A DNA stretch of 44,629 bases from Bryobacterales bacterium. GTDB lineage: Bacteria; Acidobacteriota; Terriglobia; Bryobacterales; Bryobacteraceae. The stretch spans positions 1 to 44,629 of the forward strand of contig PLRS01000074.1 of the NCBI GenBank assembly GCA_003164035.1, given 5' to 3'. Made by a program: the position numbers and the translations under genes. The notes under the pieces were generated by a model, which did not search any database, was not told the origin of the DNA, and saw only the letters and a program-made list of their open reading frames with translations. Of the stretch, positions 7,878 through 16,960 are shown piece by piece (the stretch's first letter is position 1; every line of letters starts with the position of its first letter).

Positions 7878-8860
7878 CGCCGCAATTGACGCAGATCGGC
7901 TGGTTCTGCCGCATTTATTCGGTTCTGCTTTACGCCTACCCCCGCGACTTTCGCCGGCAATACGGCGTCGCCATGCAGCAGGTCTTCCGCGACCGCTGCC
8001 GCGACGTGGCGCGCATCCCGGGCCGATGGCCCATGGTTCGCTTCGCCGTCCAACTCGCCACCGACTGGCTCACCACCACGGTCCGTGAAAGAGCCGCCGC
8101 CGTCTGGTCCGCCGGCCGTAAACCGGCGCCACGGACCTTTGTCACCGAGTGGGCGGTCACCATCGCCATTTACCTCTTCGCCAGTACAACTTTGGTCCAG
8201 GCTTATGTGATTCCCACCGCTTCGATGGAGCGCACGGTCCTGGTTGGCGATCACATGCTGGTCGACCGGGTGACTTTCTCCGACCCCGGCTCCCTCGGAC
8301 GCCACTTACTGCCGTATCGCGAGCCGAAACACGGCGATATCGTGGTCTTCCTTTATCCGGAAGACGTCCGCCAGACTTACATCAAGCGTGTGATCGGCGT
8401 CCCGGGCGACCGCATTCGTCTCGACAACCGGCAGGTCATCCGCAACGGCCGCCGCTTAATCGAGCCCTACACGCAACATATCCCGACTTACCCGGATCCC
8501 TACCGCGACGACTTTCCTCTCTCGCCCGGAGCGGGCACCACGCCCCGCGGCCTCGACATGTTCGAGCACCACGTCCGCAACGGCGAGGCGATCGTTCCTC
8601 CCGGCGCGCTCTTCGTCCTGGGCGACAATCGCGAGGACTCCGAAGATAGCCGCTATTGGGGATTCGTGCCGCGCAGTTACGTGGTGGGAAAGCCCCTGTT
8701 GGTCTACTGGTCGTACGACGCGCCCACGGCCGACCTCGAAGGCTGGACGGTGAATCACATCGTCGATCTGGCCGAGCACTTCTTCACGCGCACGCGCTGG
8801 GAGCGGATGTTGTCGGTCCCGCATTCGCAACCGGCGCGGGAAGCCGGAGGCGCCCAATGA
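7874..8860 (+). CDS. signal peptidase I with an extra N-terminal permease-prefix-like domain
   Basis: 328 residues. Residues 1-75 (YSVLLYAYPRDFRRQYGVAM...VFRDRCRD) resemble the cytoplasmic prefix found at the N-terminus of acidobacterial FtsX-type permeases, not of signal peptidases. A membrane helix follows at about 89-110, then the S26 catalytic domain: Ser in PTASMERTVLVGDHMLVDR, Lys in YIKRVIGVPGDRI, and the box GDNREDSEDSRYWGFVP. It should cleave Sec/Tat signal peptides at the outer membrane face. It is coupled to PadR by ATGA overlap, unusual for a normally housekeeping enzyme, so it is probably a regulated extra copy. The prefix homology is pattern recognition, not a search result. Confidence 0.9.
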   Translation: MTPQLTQIGWFCRIYSVLLYAYPRDFRRQYGVAMQQVFRDRCRDVARIPGRWPMVRFAVQLATDWLTTTVRERAAAVWSAGRKPAPRTFVTEWAVTIAIYLFASTTLVQAYVIPTASMERTVLVGDHMLVDRVTFSDPGSLGRHLLPYREPKHGDIVVFLYPEDVRQTYIKRVIGVPGDRIRLDNRQVIRNGRRLIEPYTQHIPTYPDPYRDDFPLSPGAGTTPRGLDMFEHHVRNGEAIVPPGALFVLGDNREDSEDSRYWGFVPRSYVVGKPLLVYWSYDAPTADLEGWTVNHIVDLAEHFFTRTRWERMLSVPHSQPAREAGGAQ

Positions 8861-8880
8861 AAGCCGGAGGCGCCCGATGA
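8841..8880 (+). repeat. 20-bp tandem duplication creating a mini-cistron
   Basis: Two copies of AAGCCGGAGGCGCCCNATGA, differing at one base. Each carries GGAGG and ATGA. The first ATGA holds the lepB stop and opens the 7-codon frame MKAGGAR, whose TGA overlaps the ATG of the next gene. Confidence 0.8.
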
Positions 8881-9266
8881 GAGCCGTTGCTCTCGCCCTG
8901 TTCGGATGGCTGGTTCCGGGAGGGGCTTACCTGCTCACCCGCCGCTACCGCCAGTTCGCGTGCTTCGCCGTCCTGGTTTCGGCAACCTTTGCCGCCGGTC
9001 TCGCGCTCCACGGCGGCTACCAGTGGCCCCAGCCGGCCGAGCTCGCCGGCCTGGATGGCTTCACCATATTGCTGTTCCAGGCCGGAGCCCTGGCCAAGCT
9101 GCTCGCCGGCGGTCCGTTTCTGGTCGCCGGGCTCGCCGGCGGCGCGCATTCCTTTCTCGATGGACGCCTCCACGAATACGGAACCACGCTGCTGGCCATG
9201 GCCGGCCTCTTCAACCTGCTGGCCGTGTCCGAAGCGCTCGCCGGGCGAAAGGACGGGCCGCGCTAA
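8877..9266 (+). CDS. small integral membrane protein, DUF6677-like
   Basis: 129 residues with about four hydrophobic segments. The N-terminus LALFGWLVPGGAYLLTRRYRQFACFAVLV resembles acidobacterial membrane proteins with a GWLVPG-LGH motif (DUF6677-like; tentative). No catalytic motif is seen. The start is ATG 8877, coupled to the preceding 7-codon frame with GGAGG upstream. It sits between the regulated signal peptidase and another small membrane protein, so it may help membrane placement of the peptidase or be a substrate; this is inference. Confidence 0.75.
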   Translation: MRAVALALFGWLVPGGAYLLTRRYRQFACFAVLVSATFAAGLALHGGYQWPQPAELAGLDGFTILLFQAGALAKLLAGGPFLVAGLAGGAHSFLDGRLHEYGTTLLAMAGLFNLLAVSEALAGRKDGPR

Positions 9267-9436
9267 TGTCCCACTTCACCTTCACCTTCGTGCTGGCCCT
9301 GCTGCTCTCCGCGGCCATGGCGCTGCTCGGGAACCGATCCGCGCGGGAGCGTCTGCACGCCGCCGCGTATCTGCTGTTCTGCTGTGGGGTTGCCACGCTG
9401 GCCGGCGGTTGGGTCATGTTCCTGATCCACGGCTGA
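9266..9436 (+). CDS. 56-residue membrane protein
   Basis: Starts at ATG 9266, overlapping the previous stop by one base (TAATG), so it is translated by coupling. Two hydrophobic stretches, FTFTFVLALLLSAAMALLG and LLFCCGVATLAGGWVMFLI, are joined by a short basic loop (NRSARERLH), giving a two-helix hairpin. It is the last gene of the PadR-lepB unit. It has no recognised family and is not a signal-anchored enzyme. Confidence 0.7.
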   Translation: MSHFTFTFVLALLLSAAMALLGNRSARERLHAAAYLLFCCGVATLAGGWVMFLIHG

Positions 9437-9451
9437 ACCTGCCGGCTGTTC

Positions 9452-9898
9452 CTACAAAATCTCGTCCAGCTTGCCGCGCAGCTCCGCCGATAGGCGCGGG
9501 TTTTCGCCGCCGGTCGAAATCGCAACCTGCACCTGGCCCCGCTGCACCCGCGCCGGCACGATGAAATCGCACTCCTCGGCCGAATCGGCGATATTGGCAA
9601 ACAGGCCGCGTCCCTTGGCCGCGATGCCGATCCGGTGGTTAGCCGCCCGATCGTTGGTGGCGGCGAAAACCAGCATCGCGCCCGCCAGGTCGGAAGCGCG
9701 AAAATGCCGCGTCACTCGCCGCACCGGCAGCCGCTCGAATTCCTCGTCCCACTCCGGCGCCACCACCGTCACTCGCGCGCCGGCTTCCAGCAACGCGCGC
9801 GTCTTGCGCAGTGCCACTTTGCCGGCTCCCACCACCAGCACCGGGCGGTCCTTCAGATCCAGAAATATGGGGTAGTGTTTCAATCCAAACTGTAGCAC
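9452..9898 (-). CDS. precorrin-2 dehydrogenase / sirohydrochlorin ferrochelatase-type protein
   Basis: 148 residues. LKHYPIFLDLKDRPVLVVGAGKVALRKTRALLEAGARVTVVAP is the NAD-binding Rossmann start of the CysG N-terminal domain/Met8/SirC family; DRAANHRIGIAAKGRGLFANIADSAEECDFIVPA and ISTGGENPRLSAELRGKL are the conserved second half. It oxidises precorrin-2 to sirohydrochlorin in siroheme synthesis. The start is GTG 9898. No methyltransferase domain is attached and it stops short of a full Met8 length (about 200), so iron insertion may need another protein. No other siroheme gene is adjacent. Confidence 0.88.
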   Translation of the reverse strand: MLQFGLKHYPIFLDLKDRPVLVVGAGKVALRKTRALLEAGARVTVVAPEWDEEFERLPVRRVTRHFRASDLAGAMLVFAATNDRAANHRIGIAAKGRGLFANIADSAEECDFIVPARVQRGQVQVAISTGGENPRLSAELRGKLDEIL

Positions 9899-10003
9899 AA
9901 GGCTCGCCGCCGGCCGGGTACGGCGGCCAATCGCGGCCGGATTCGCAGCCCCCAGCCGCGTGCGGGAGGGATTTGGCGCTTAACGTTCCAAAGGAACCCG
10001 TCC

Positions 10004-12928
10004 TCACGGCGTTTCCCAATCGAGTGCGTAGATCTCGACCCCGCCCGCATCCCGGGTGGAAATCGGCGAACCATCCGGAGTCAGTCCGACCCAGCCCAGG
10101 CCTGGTATTGACATTTTCAGGCGGCTCAGACTGGCCACTCGCTCCAGGCGTCCATCCTTGATGGACACGCGGTACAGGTCTCTGCCCGGATTGTTCTGGA
10201 AGTAAATATACTGGCTATCCCGCGACCAACTGGGCCAGCCCGCGCCAATCGCGGTAAGTTGCTTCGATGCCGGGGTCGCCACATTATAGAGCCAAATCCT
10301 GTTGGGGAATCCCATGGCGGCGATGTAGCGGCCGTCGGGCGACCAGCGCGGGGACCACAATCCCTGTGAGCCGGGCAGTTTGGTGACGCGTTGGCTCTTC
10401 ACATCGATGATCTCCAGCGCCAGCCTCTGCCGCGCATCGACCGACGGATCGCCGAACGTGGCGCCAAACGCGAGCGAAGCGCCATCGGGCGACCAACTCC
10501 CATCGTCGTCGCCGCCCGATCCGGTTTCGCCGTGAGTCAATTGCCGGACCGCGCCGCCGGCGGCGGGCACGACGTACAGCCGATGCGGCTCTCCGGGAGG
10601 ACCGCCGAAAAACGTAATCTCGGTGCCATCCGGCGACCAGCGCGGGTTAAGGGCGTGAAGCGGAGACGCGGTCAGTTGCAGCCGATCGCTCCCGTCCAAG
10701 GCCATCCGCCAAATGGAACCCTCCGGACAACGCGCGTAAGTCACCCACTTCCCGTCGCGCGAAAAATCGAGCTGCATGGCCGCCAAACCCCCTAAGTAGG
10801 GAATCCATTGATCCGGCTTCCGATCGTAACGAACCAACTCGGCGCTGTTGAGTGTGCCAAGGAAGAATATGCGCCGCCCGTCGGCACTGACCTCCGGAAG
10901 ATCCGCCTTCATGGGTCCGGTGGTGAGGCGCACCGGAACCGGACGGGCCGTCTCCAACAGTCGCCTGGTCTGGCGAACCGCCCAAAGATCGCGGGCGCCG
11001 CCTGGTCCGGCCGCGAAGACGAAATACTTCCCGTCCGGTGTCCATGCGCCGGAAACGGGGTCATGGTCCGCCCATTCGGGGAAAAGAGGGTGCGGATGAG
11101 TACCGTCCGGCGCCACTTCCCACAACATGTGCGATTTCTCCGTGGCCAATGTGAAGCGGATGGAGCGGCCGTCGGGAGACCATTGCGGGTAATGCACGAG
11201 GCCCTTCATCGTCGCTACTGTGCGCGATTCTGTGCCGTCGGCGCGGGCAATCCGCAACTCCGGCCCGTTCGAATACAAGATCCAGTCCCCAGTGGGAGAC
11301 CAGCGCACTTCCTGGGCGGAGAGGTCGCCCAGGCGCCGAGGCGAGTTCCCCAACGTGTCCGCTACCCAAATCGGAAACGGGCCATCGATCGTGCCCTGAT
11401 TGAGCGGACCTTTCAGAATCTGCCCGAGCAGCATTTCGGAGCGATCGGGTGAAATGTCGAGTGGCAGCATCCCGGTGAGCCGGGGCATCGGAATTGGATC
11501 TCCGCCCTTGAGGCTGACCTGGAACATTTTCATGTCGGAGTCCCGCGGTCCTGCCGCGTAGTAGAGCCTTGTCCCATCGTTGATCAGCCGCTGCTTGGTC
11601 TGGCCATCGGTAGTGATCTGCTGGATGCGCGTTACGCGCGGCGGCGGCATCGGCCGCGTCAGCCAGAAAAAAGCAGCACCAAGCGCGGCCGCCAGCCCGG
11701 CCACGGTCACCAGCAGGCGGAATCGCCTGCTCCGTGCGGGCGTCCCCGCCGCCGAACTGTGCCCGGGTTGGCGCCTCAACTCCGGCCGCGGATCGGCGGC
11801 AAATTGGTGGCGGCTGTCGCGGTCCTTCTCGATGGACTTGACCAGATAATCGCGGGTGAGGCGCCGGCAAGCGCTTCTCAAATCGCTCGCCGTCTGGAAG
11901 CGAAGCTCGGGGTCCTTCTCTAGGGCCTGCAGGATCAAGTTGTCGAGTTCGCCGCCGAGCGAGGGGCAAATCGTCGACGGTGGCGGCGGAATGCGGTTCA
12001 GGATGGCGTCGAAAATGGCGCCGTCCGTCGGCCCGTCGAAGGGACGAATGCCGGTTGCCAGTTCGTATGCCACCACTCCCAGGCTGAACATGTCGCTTCG
12101 CGGACTCACCGGTTTGCCGACCACCTGCTCCGGAGAAAGATATTGGACGGTACCGGCAAGATTACCGGGCCGGCTGCGCAAATCCGGCGGCCCGTTCTGT
12201 GGGTTGCTGGAAGGTCCGACCAGCTTGGCCAGGCCGAAGTCAAGCACTTTGACGAACCCATCCGGCCGGACCATGATGTTCTCCGGCTTGATGTCCCGAT
12301 GCACGATACCGGCCTCGTGAGCCGCGCTCAGGGCGGAGGCTGTCTGGTCAATCAGGTTGAGGATGGTTTTGGCATCAATCCCGGGCGATTCCGACGCGAT
12401 CACCTGGCGCAGCGTTCTGCCTTCGACGAATTCCATGGCGATGTAGTAATGGCCGCGGTCGAAATTGGCGTCGAAGATGGAGACGATATTGGGGTGATTT
12501 AACAGCGAAACAGCGCGGGCTTCGCGTTGGAAGCGCTGGATGCGTTCTTCCCTTTCAGCGGGACCCGGCAGGGGAAGGAGCTTAATGGCGACGAGGCGGT
12601 GCAAACGCAGGTCCTGGCCCTCGAACACGATCCCCATGCCGCCGGCACCGATCCGAGGCCCGAGACGGTAGTTTCCGATCACGGTTCCCGGAGCGGGTAA
12701 CTCGGGAGCTTCGGAAATGAGCAGCCTGGCGGCGTCTTCGATCGCGCGCCGCTCGAGGAAGGAGCCGCTGGACGCCTCGCGGTCGGCGTCGAGCAGGCGC
12801 ACGACCTGCACGCGCAGTTCGGCGTTCCCGGCGCAAGCGGACTCGAGAGCGACGGCGCGCTCGCCGTCAGGCAGATCGCGGAGTCGATCGAACAGATCGC
12901 TAGCCCGCCGATAGTCTTCTGGCCTCAT
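10004..12928 (-). CDS. membrane Ser/Thr protein kinase with WD40-like propeller
   Basis: 974 residues. Residues 1-80 are a helical N-terminus. The kinase domain is about 85-350: P-loop IGAGGMG, VAIK lysine (about 113), HRDIKPEN loop (about 209), DFG (about 231), and a TVQYLSPEQ activation segment. One membrane helix is near 400-420 (LLVTVAGLAAALGAAFFWL). The extracytoplasmic half has repeated WSPDG/FSRDG blades of a TolB/PD40 beta-propeller, a likely ligand sensor. The layout is that of PknB-like receptors abundant in Acidobacteria. TATAAT on the minus strand at 13032-13027 is a possible promoter. Confidence 0.93.
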   Translation of the reverse strand: MRPEDYRRASDLFDRLRDLPDGERAVALESACAGNAELRVQVVRLLDADREASSGSFLERRAIEDAARLLISEAPELPAPGTVIGNYRLGPRIGAGGMGIVFEGQDLRLHRLVAIKLLPLPGPAEREERIQRFQREARAVSLLNHPNIVSIFDANFDRGHYYIAMEFVEGRTLRQVIASESPGIDAKTILNLIDQTASALSAAHEAGIVHRDIKPENIMVRPDGFVKVLDFGLAKLVGPSSNPQNGPPDLRSRPGNLAGTVQYLSPEQVVGKPVSPRSDMFSLGVVAYELATGIRPFDGPTDGAIFDAILNRIPPPPSTICPSLGGELDNLILQALEKDPELRFQTASDLRSACRRLTRDYLVKSIEKDRDSRHQFAADPRPELRRQPGHSSAAGTPARSRRFRLLVTVAGLAAALGAAFFWLTRPMPPPRVTRIQQITTDGQTKQRLINDGTRLYYAAGPRDSDMKMFQVSLKGGDPIPMPRLTGMLPLDISPDRSEMLLGQILKGPLNQGTIDGPFPIWVADTLGNSPRRLGDLSAQEVRWSPTGDWILYSNGPELRIARADGTESRTVATMKGLVHYPQWSPDGRSIRFTLATEKSHMLWEVAPDGTHPHPLFPEWADHDPVSGAWTPDGKYFVFAAGPGGARDLWAVRQTRRLLETARPVPVRLTTGPMKADLPEVSADGRRIFFLGTLNSAELVRYDRKPDQWIPYLGGLAAMQLDFSRDGKWVTYARCPEGSIWRMALDGSDRLQLTASPLHALNPRWSPDGTEITFFGGPPGEPHRLYVVPAAGGAVRQLTHGETGSGGDDDGSWSPDGASLAFGATFGDPSVDARQRLALEIIDVKSQRVTKLPGSQGLWSPRWSPDGRYIAAMGFPNRIWLYNVATPASKQLTAIGAGWPSWSRDSQYIYFQNNPGRDLYRVSIKDGRLERVASLSRLKMSIPGLGWVGLTPDGSPISTRDAGGVEIYALDWETP

Positions 12929-13266
12929 TGCCGGCGTTTCGGTATTTGCAGCCTGTCAGAGCCAGGCGCGCGGCTCAGCATGCGGCTCGGCGCAACCGAG
13001 GAGAACCCTGCACCTCCATGGCAAGAATTATATCCCAGCGCGATCGGTTGCCAGAATTACCGGGGTGCTTAACCGATGTGGGGAAATCCGTTCCAGGCAA
13101 CCGCTCTTCTCTTCTCTTCGCTTCTTCCGTCGTTCAGCGGCATAGCGCCCGAACTCAATCCGGCGGGTCTTCTCCGCGTGCCTCAACCAGCGGCCAGCAT
13201 TTTTTCGTCGCCGGCTGTAGTGGTTTGGCGCCATTCCGGGTCTTAGTAAGTGGAGATTCAGCATAA
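12929..13266. other. 338-bp divergent intergenic region
   Basis: No gene is supported. It holds the possible kinase promoter (minus-strand TATAAT 13032-13027), a repeat copy at 13069-13106, and GGAG at 13252-13255 serving the GTG start of the downstream gene. Confidence 0.6.
13069..13106 (+). repeat. short dispersed repeat, copy 1
   Basis: TTAACCG, then GGGGAAATCCGTT, then ACCGCTC; nearly the same order and spacing recurs at 44534-44572. A related core, GGGAGCGGTTGCC, appears on the other strand near 23613. Confidence 0.5.
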
Positions 13267-14961
13267 GTGTATTCAAGGAGATTCGGGCGCCTCGCCGCGC
13301 CCTGGGCCGTCGCCGCCGCGCTATGGCCGGCTGCGGCGTCCGCGCAGCCGGGAGCCTTTATCGCGCCCGTTCAAGGGGCCCACGCCGAGCTCGCCGGGCT
13401 GGCCCAGCTCGCCGACGGCACTCTGCTCTACGCCGACGCTTATGGCGTGTACCGCGTCAAGGGATCGCAGGTGGACACGCTGCTGTCGAACCCGGTACAG
13501 GGAGGCAACTGCATCGGTTCGTTCCCCGGAGTTGGCTGTATTCAGTGGGCGCCATTCGTCTATCACACCAAGCCGATGGCCGCCGATTCGAACGGCGCCA
13601 TCTACATCGCCGATCCGGAACAGCAGCTTCTGGAACGCTACGACGAGACGCAACAAGCCTTCGTCACCATTGCCACCGGCGTGGGCGCCCCCACTTCGCT
13701 CGCCGCCAATACCGCCGGCTTGTACTTCAACGACCCCGCCGGTTGCCGCGTCCTGCAGTGGAGCCAGAGCGCGGTCTCGACTGTCGCCGGCACGGGAACT
13801 TGCGGTTATAGCAACGATGGCGGACCAGCCACCAACGCCCAGATTCTGGCGGTCACCGCGATTGCGCTCGATACGGCGGGCAACTTATACATCGCCGACG
13901 CTAGGGCCGGCGTGGTGCGGCGCGTGGATACGAGCGGCGTCATTATGACCATCGTCGGTAATGGAATTCCTGGCGAGGGAGCCGAAGCCACGCCGGCCGC
14001 CGCGACGCCGCTCAACGGTCCGGACGGCTTGGCGGTAGATGCGCAAGGCGACCTGTTTATCGCCGAATCGGCCGGCAACCGCGTGCGCATGGTAGGCTCC
14101 GATGGGTTGGTGCGCACCGTGGCCTTTTCCTCGAACACAGCGCTATACCCAATTTCCCAGTACGGTTACGCTCTTCTCACGCCACTGGCCGCGCCGGACT
14201 GCCTGGCCATGGGGAGTACCGGCGGCTTGCTGATCTGCGATAGCGGCAACGATCGAATTCTCGACCTCCTGCCGGCAGTTCCCGGGCGATGGGCCATTCC
14301 GCTGGAGAACGGAGCCTTCGGCCTCGCGCCGCAATCCTGGGTATCGGTATTGGGCGATTTCTCGGGCCTTCCCACCATGGATTGGAGCAATTCGATCGGC
14401 CCTAATGGATCGCTGCCTACCAGTCTGGCGGGGGTGACGGCGACAGTCGCAAGCCAGCCGTGCGTGGTGAGCTACGTCAGCCCAAGCCGCATCGATTTAC
14501 TGCTGCCGGCGGGGCTCGCTGTAGGGTCGCAGTCCCTGAACTTGAATTGGCCCGGCGGCAGCGTCACCAACTCGGTCTTGATCCGGGCGGCCGACGCCGA
14601 ATACCTGGCGCAGACTCTCAACGGCATCCTGTACGCGCTGGCCACCGGCCCGGACGGCAGCCTGGTTACGCCCCGGCGCCCGGCCCTGCCCGGCCAAACG
14701 ATTACTCTGTATGTCACGGGGCTGAACATCGCTGGACCAGTGACTCCGCCGTACGACACCACCCAGCCCAACGCGGTGCAAGTGGTAATCGGTGTCGAGG
14801 GCTATCCGGTGATATCGGCCGCGCCGTCTTCGCCGGGTGTGTTCCAGGTGGTGGTGCAACTCCCCCCCACTCTGGCCGCCGGCGAATACCAGGTGCACAT
14901 TTTCGCCGACGGGTTTTTCTCCTTAGCGCCGACCGCGCTACCGGTTGGCGCGGCGCAGTAG
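13267..14961 (+). CDS. secreted NHL-repeat protein with Solibacter-type C-terminal domain
   Basis: 564 residues with a GTG start 11 bases after GGAG. Residues 1-26 are a signal peptide ending ASAQPG. Residues about 35-340 hold NHL propeller blades (LAQLADGTLLYADAYGVYRV, ALDTAGNLYIADARAGVVRRV, AVDAQGDLFIAESAGNRVRMV). Residues about 345-560 match the C-terminal domain first named from Solibacter (TIGR03437 type): APQSWVSVLGDF...VSYVSPSRIDLLLP...GQTITLYVTGLN. It is likely exported and cell-surface; the role of the domain is unknown. This gene is the best taxonomic marker in the window. Confidence 0.88.
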   Translation: MYSRRFGRLAAPWAVAAALWPAAASAQPGAFIAPVQGAHAELAGLAQLADGTLLYADAYGVYRVKGSQVDTLLSNPVQGGNCIGSFPGVGCIQWAPFVYHTKPMAADSNGAIYIADPEQQLLERYDETQQAFVTIATGVGAPTSLAANTAGLYFNDPAGCRVLQWSQSAVSTVAGTGTCGYSNDGGPATNAQILAVTAIALDTAGNLYIADARAGVVRRVDTSGVIMTIVGNGIPGEGAEATPAAATPLNGPDGLAVDAQGDLFIAESAGNRVRMVGSDGLVRTVAFSSNTALYPISQYGYALLTPLAAPDCLAMGSTGGLLICDSGNDRILDLLPAVPGRWAIPLENGAFGLAPQSWVSVLGDFSGLPTMDWSNSIGPNGSLPTSLAGVTATVASQPCVVSYVSPSRIDLLLPAGLAVGSQSLNLNWPGGSVTNSVLIRAADAEYLAQTLNGILYALATGPDGSLVTPRRPALPGQTITLYVTGLNIAGPVTPPYDTTQPNAVQVVIGVEGYPVISAAPSSPGVFQVVVQLPPTLAAGEYQVHIFADGFFSLAPTALPVGAAQ

Positions 14962-14966
14962 ATCGC

Positions 14967-15743
14967 CTACCGCGACCCGCTTGCGGCCAGCAGCTTCTTC
15001 CAGCCGGTGGGGCTCATGCGGATGCGGTCGCCATTGGCGGCCAGGATCCAGCCTTCCGACTGGCCTTCGCGATGAATCTCGCGAACGCAATCGATGTTCA
15101 CAATCGCGGATCGATGGATGCGGACGAATTTGCCGGGGTCGAGCTGCGACTCGAGCTTCTTGATGCTCTCTCGAAGCAGGTGCCGCTTGTCGGCGACGTG
15201 CAGGCAGGCGTAGTAATCGGCCGCCTCGATCCAGACCACGTCGTTGGCTTGAATCAACAGGTCCTTCGAGCCGGAACGCACCACGAAGCGCATCGGCCGC
15301 GCCGGTTCGCCGGCCCCCAGCGATTCGATCGCCGCCAGCGCGGAAGCGAACTTCTCGTGAGTATCGACCGCCGCCTCCATCTCCGCCCGCTCCCTGGCGC
15401 GCTCGATGGCGTCCTGAAGACGGGCCGGCTCGATCGGCTTCAACAGGTAGTCCAGGGCGTTGACCTCGAAAGCCTGAATGGCATAGCTGTCGTAGGCCGT
15501 GACGAAAACGATCATGGGCGGTCTTGACGTCTCGATTTCCCTCGCCACGTCGAGCCCGCCGAGTCCGGGCATTTGGACGTCCAACATCAACAGGTCTGCC
15601 TGCTGCGACCGCAGCGCTTCGAGAACTTCCTTGCCGTTGCGGCACTCCCGCACGATCTGGCAGTCGGGATAGGCGGACAGCAGGAGCTTGATTCGCTCCA
15701 GCGCGAGCGGCTCATCGTCGGCGATGATGGTCCGGATGGTCAT
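14967..15743 (-). CDS. LytTR-family response regulator
   Basis: 258 residues. The receiver domain 1-120 has the acidic pocket D9 D10, phospho-acceptor D55 in LLMLDVQMPG, and Lys in LLKPIEP (about 105). The C-terminal LytTR DNA-binding domain (about 150-255) includes VWIEAADYYACLHVADKRHLLRESIKKLE and FVRIHRSAIVNIDCVREI. It binds direct-repeat promoters after phosphorylation by the kinase encoded just upstream. Its ATG overlaps the kinase stop by four bases (15740-15743), so both are made together. The target genes cannot be read here. Confidence 0.95.
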   Translation of the reverse strand: MTIRTIIADDEPLALERIKLLLSAYPDCQIVRECRNGKEVLEALRSQQADLLMLDVQMPGLGGLDVAREIETSRPPMIVFVTAYDSYAIQAFEVNALDYLLKPIEPARLQDAIERARERAEMEAAVDTHEKFASALAAIESLGAGEPARPMRFVVRSGSKDLLIQANDVVWIEAADYYACLHVADKRHLLRESIKKLESQLDPGKFVRIHRSAIVNIDCVREIHREGQSEGWILAANGDRIRMSPTGWKKLLAASGSR

Positions 15744-16924
15744 CGCCGGCGCTCGTAGGGAACGTCGATAAGGACTTCGAAACCGCCCGATTCGAGCGCC
15801 CCGGCCCGAAATTCGAAACTCTTCCCGTAAAAGTGAAGAAGCCTCTCCCGCGTATTGCTGAGGCCGATTCCATGGCCCGGCTGGGGTGCGGCGCCGGCTC
15901 CGGGGCCGCTGTCGCGCACCACCATCCGGAGCCGCGAACCGCGGCGCTCGGCGGCAACCTGAATCGTTCCGTTCTCTTCGCGGCGCGATATCCCATGCCG
16001 AACGGCGTTTTCGATCATCGGCTGAAGCAGGAAACAGGGAATCATCCCATCCAGGGCGCCCGGATCGATGGTCATGTCCACATGCAAACGATCCTGGAAA
16101 CGCAATTCCTCGATCGACAGATAGTCGTCGACAAGTTCCAGCTCCCTCGCCAGCGGCACCTTCTCCGCCGCGCCGCCCCGAAGGGTGCTCTTCAAGAGCG
16201 AGCTCAGGCGGCCGAGCGTCCGGATCGCCTCCGCCTGCCGGTTCAGCTCCACCAGGGACGCGATCGCGTTCAACGCGTTGAACAGAAAATGCGGCTCAAT
16301 TTGCATTTGCAGAGCGCGCAGGTGCGCGAGGGAAAGCTGCTTTTCGAGCGCCAGCGTCCGCATGGCATCCCGCTGGGCGAGAAGCTGCAGATGGACGATG
16401 CCGATCGCGCCAAAGATCGAGCCATAGAGGAGCAATTCGAAACAAAAGCGGTTCCAGTTGAGATAATTGAGGGACCCGTATCCCGCCTGTTCCAGTTCGG
16501 GCCAGCGGAGGATGAGCCAGTGGATGGTCCCCTGCAAAAGCCACATGTGCGCCGTCGCGACCAGAATGCCGATCGAAGCGTGCTTCGCGAGCGACGACGG
16601 AGAAAAGAAATCCCGCGTGCTGCGCTTCTGCACCAGTTTCCAGATCGCACCCGTGGCGATGGCCCACCAATACCAAAGAACCAAGCCATAGAGAAGGGAA
16701 GGCAGCTTGGGCGCCTCCGCCACCGCCCCCGACCGGCTGACGACGGCATGGCATTCCGCCGCGGCAATTAGCGCGAACGCAACGGCGACGATCTGAACCG
16801 CCGCGAGGCCATGCGAGGCGACCAGGTCGGCGACGGATCTCGAACGGTTTTCGGCCGGCGAGAGACTGGCCGGCGGCAGCGGGATTTCCGTGGGCTCAAC
16901 GGCCCGTTGAACGATACTGCTCAT
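15740..16924 (-). CDS. LytS/YehU-type sensor histidine kinase
   Basis: 394 residues. Four to five hydrophobic segments in residues 35-185 form a membrane sensor without a clear periplasmic domain. The His_kinase domain has the phospho-acceptor motif QIEPHFLFNALNAI (His about 212), then N-box FLLQPMIENAVRHGI and G-box GHGIGLSNTRERLL. It phosphorylates the LytTR regulator. It lies 36 bases downstream of the TPR gene, so TPR protein, kinase and regulator probably form one operon. The TPR partner may supply the sensing part (inference). Confidence 0.94.
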   Translation of the reverse strand: MSSIVQRAVEPTEIPLPPASLSPAENRSRSVADLVASHGLAAVQIVAVAFALIAAAECHAVVSRSGAVAEAPKLPSLLYGLVLWYWWAIATGAIWKLVQKRSTRDFFSPSSLAKHASIGILVATAHMWLLQGTIHWLILRWPELEQAGYGSLNYLNWNRFCFELLLYGSIFGAIGIVHLQLLAQRDAMRTLALEKQLSLAHLRALQMQIEPHFLFNALNAIASLVELNRQAEAIRTLGRLSSLLKSTLRGGAAEKVPLARELELVDDYLSIEELRFQDRLHVDMTIDPGALDGMIPCFLLQPMIENAVRHGISRREENGTIQVAAERRGSRLRMVVRDSGPGAGAAPQPGHGIGLSNTRERLLHFYGKSFEFRAGALESGGFEVLIDVPYERRR

Positions 16925-16960
16925 GGCTCTATCGCCTCACGCCGATCCGATCGAATCAGG

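Noticed and set aside
13028-13276. 82-codon minus-strand frame in the kinase/NHL gap
   Set aside because: No ribosome site or family features; crosses a repeat and the downstream gene start.
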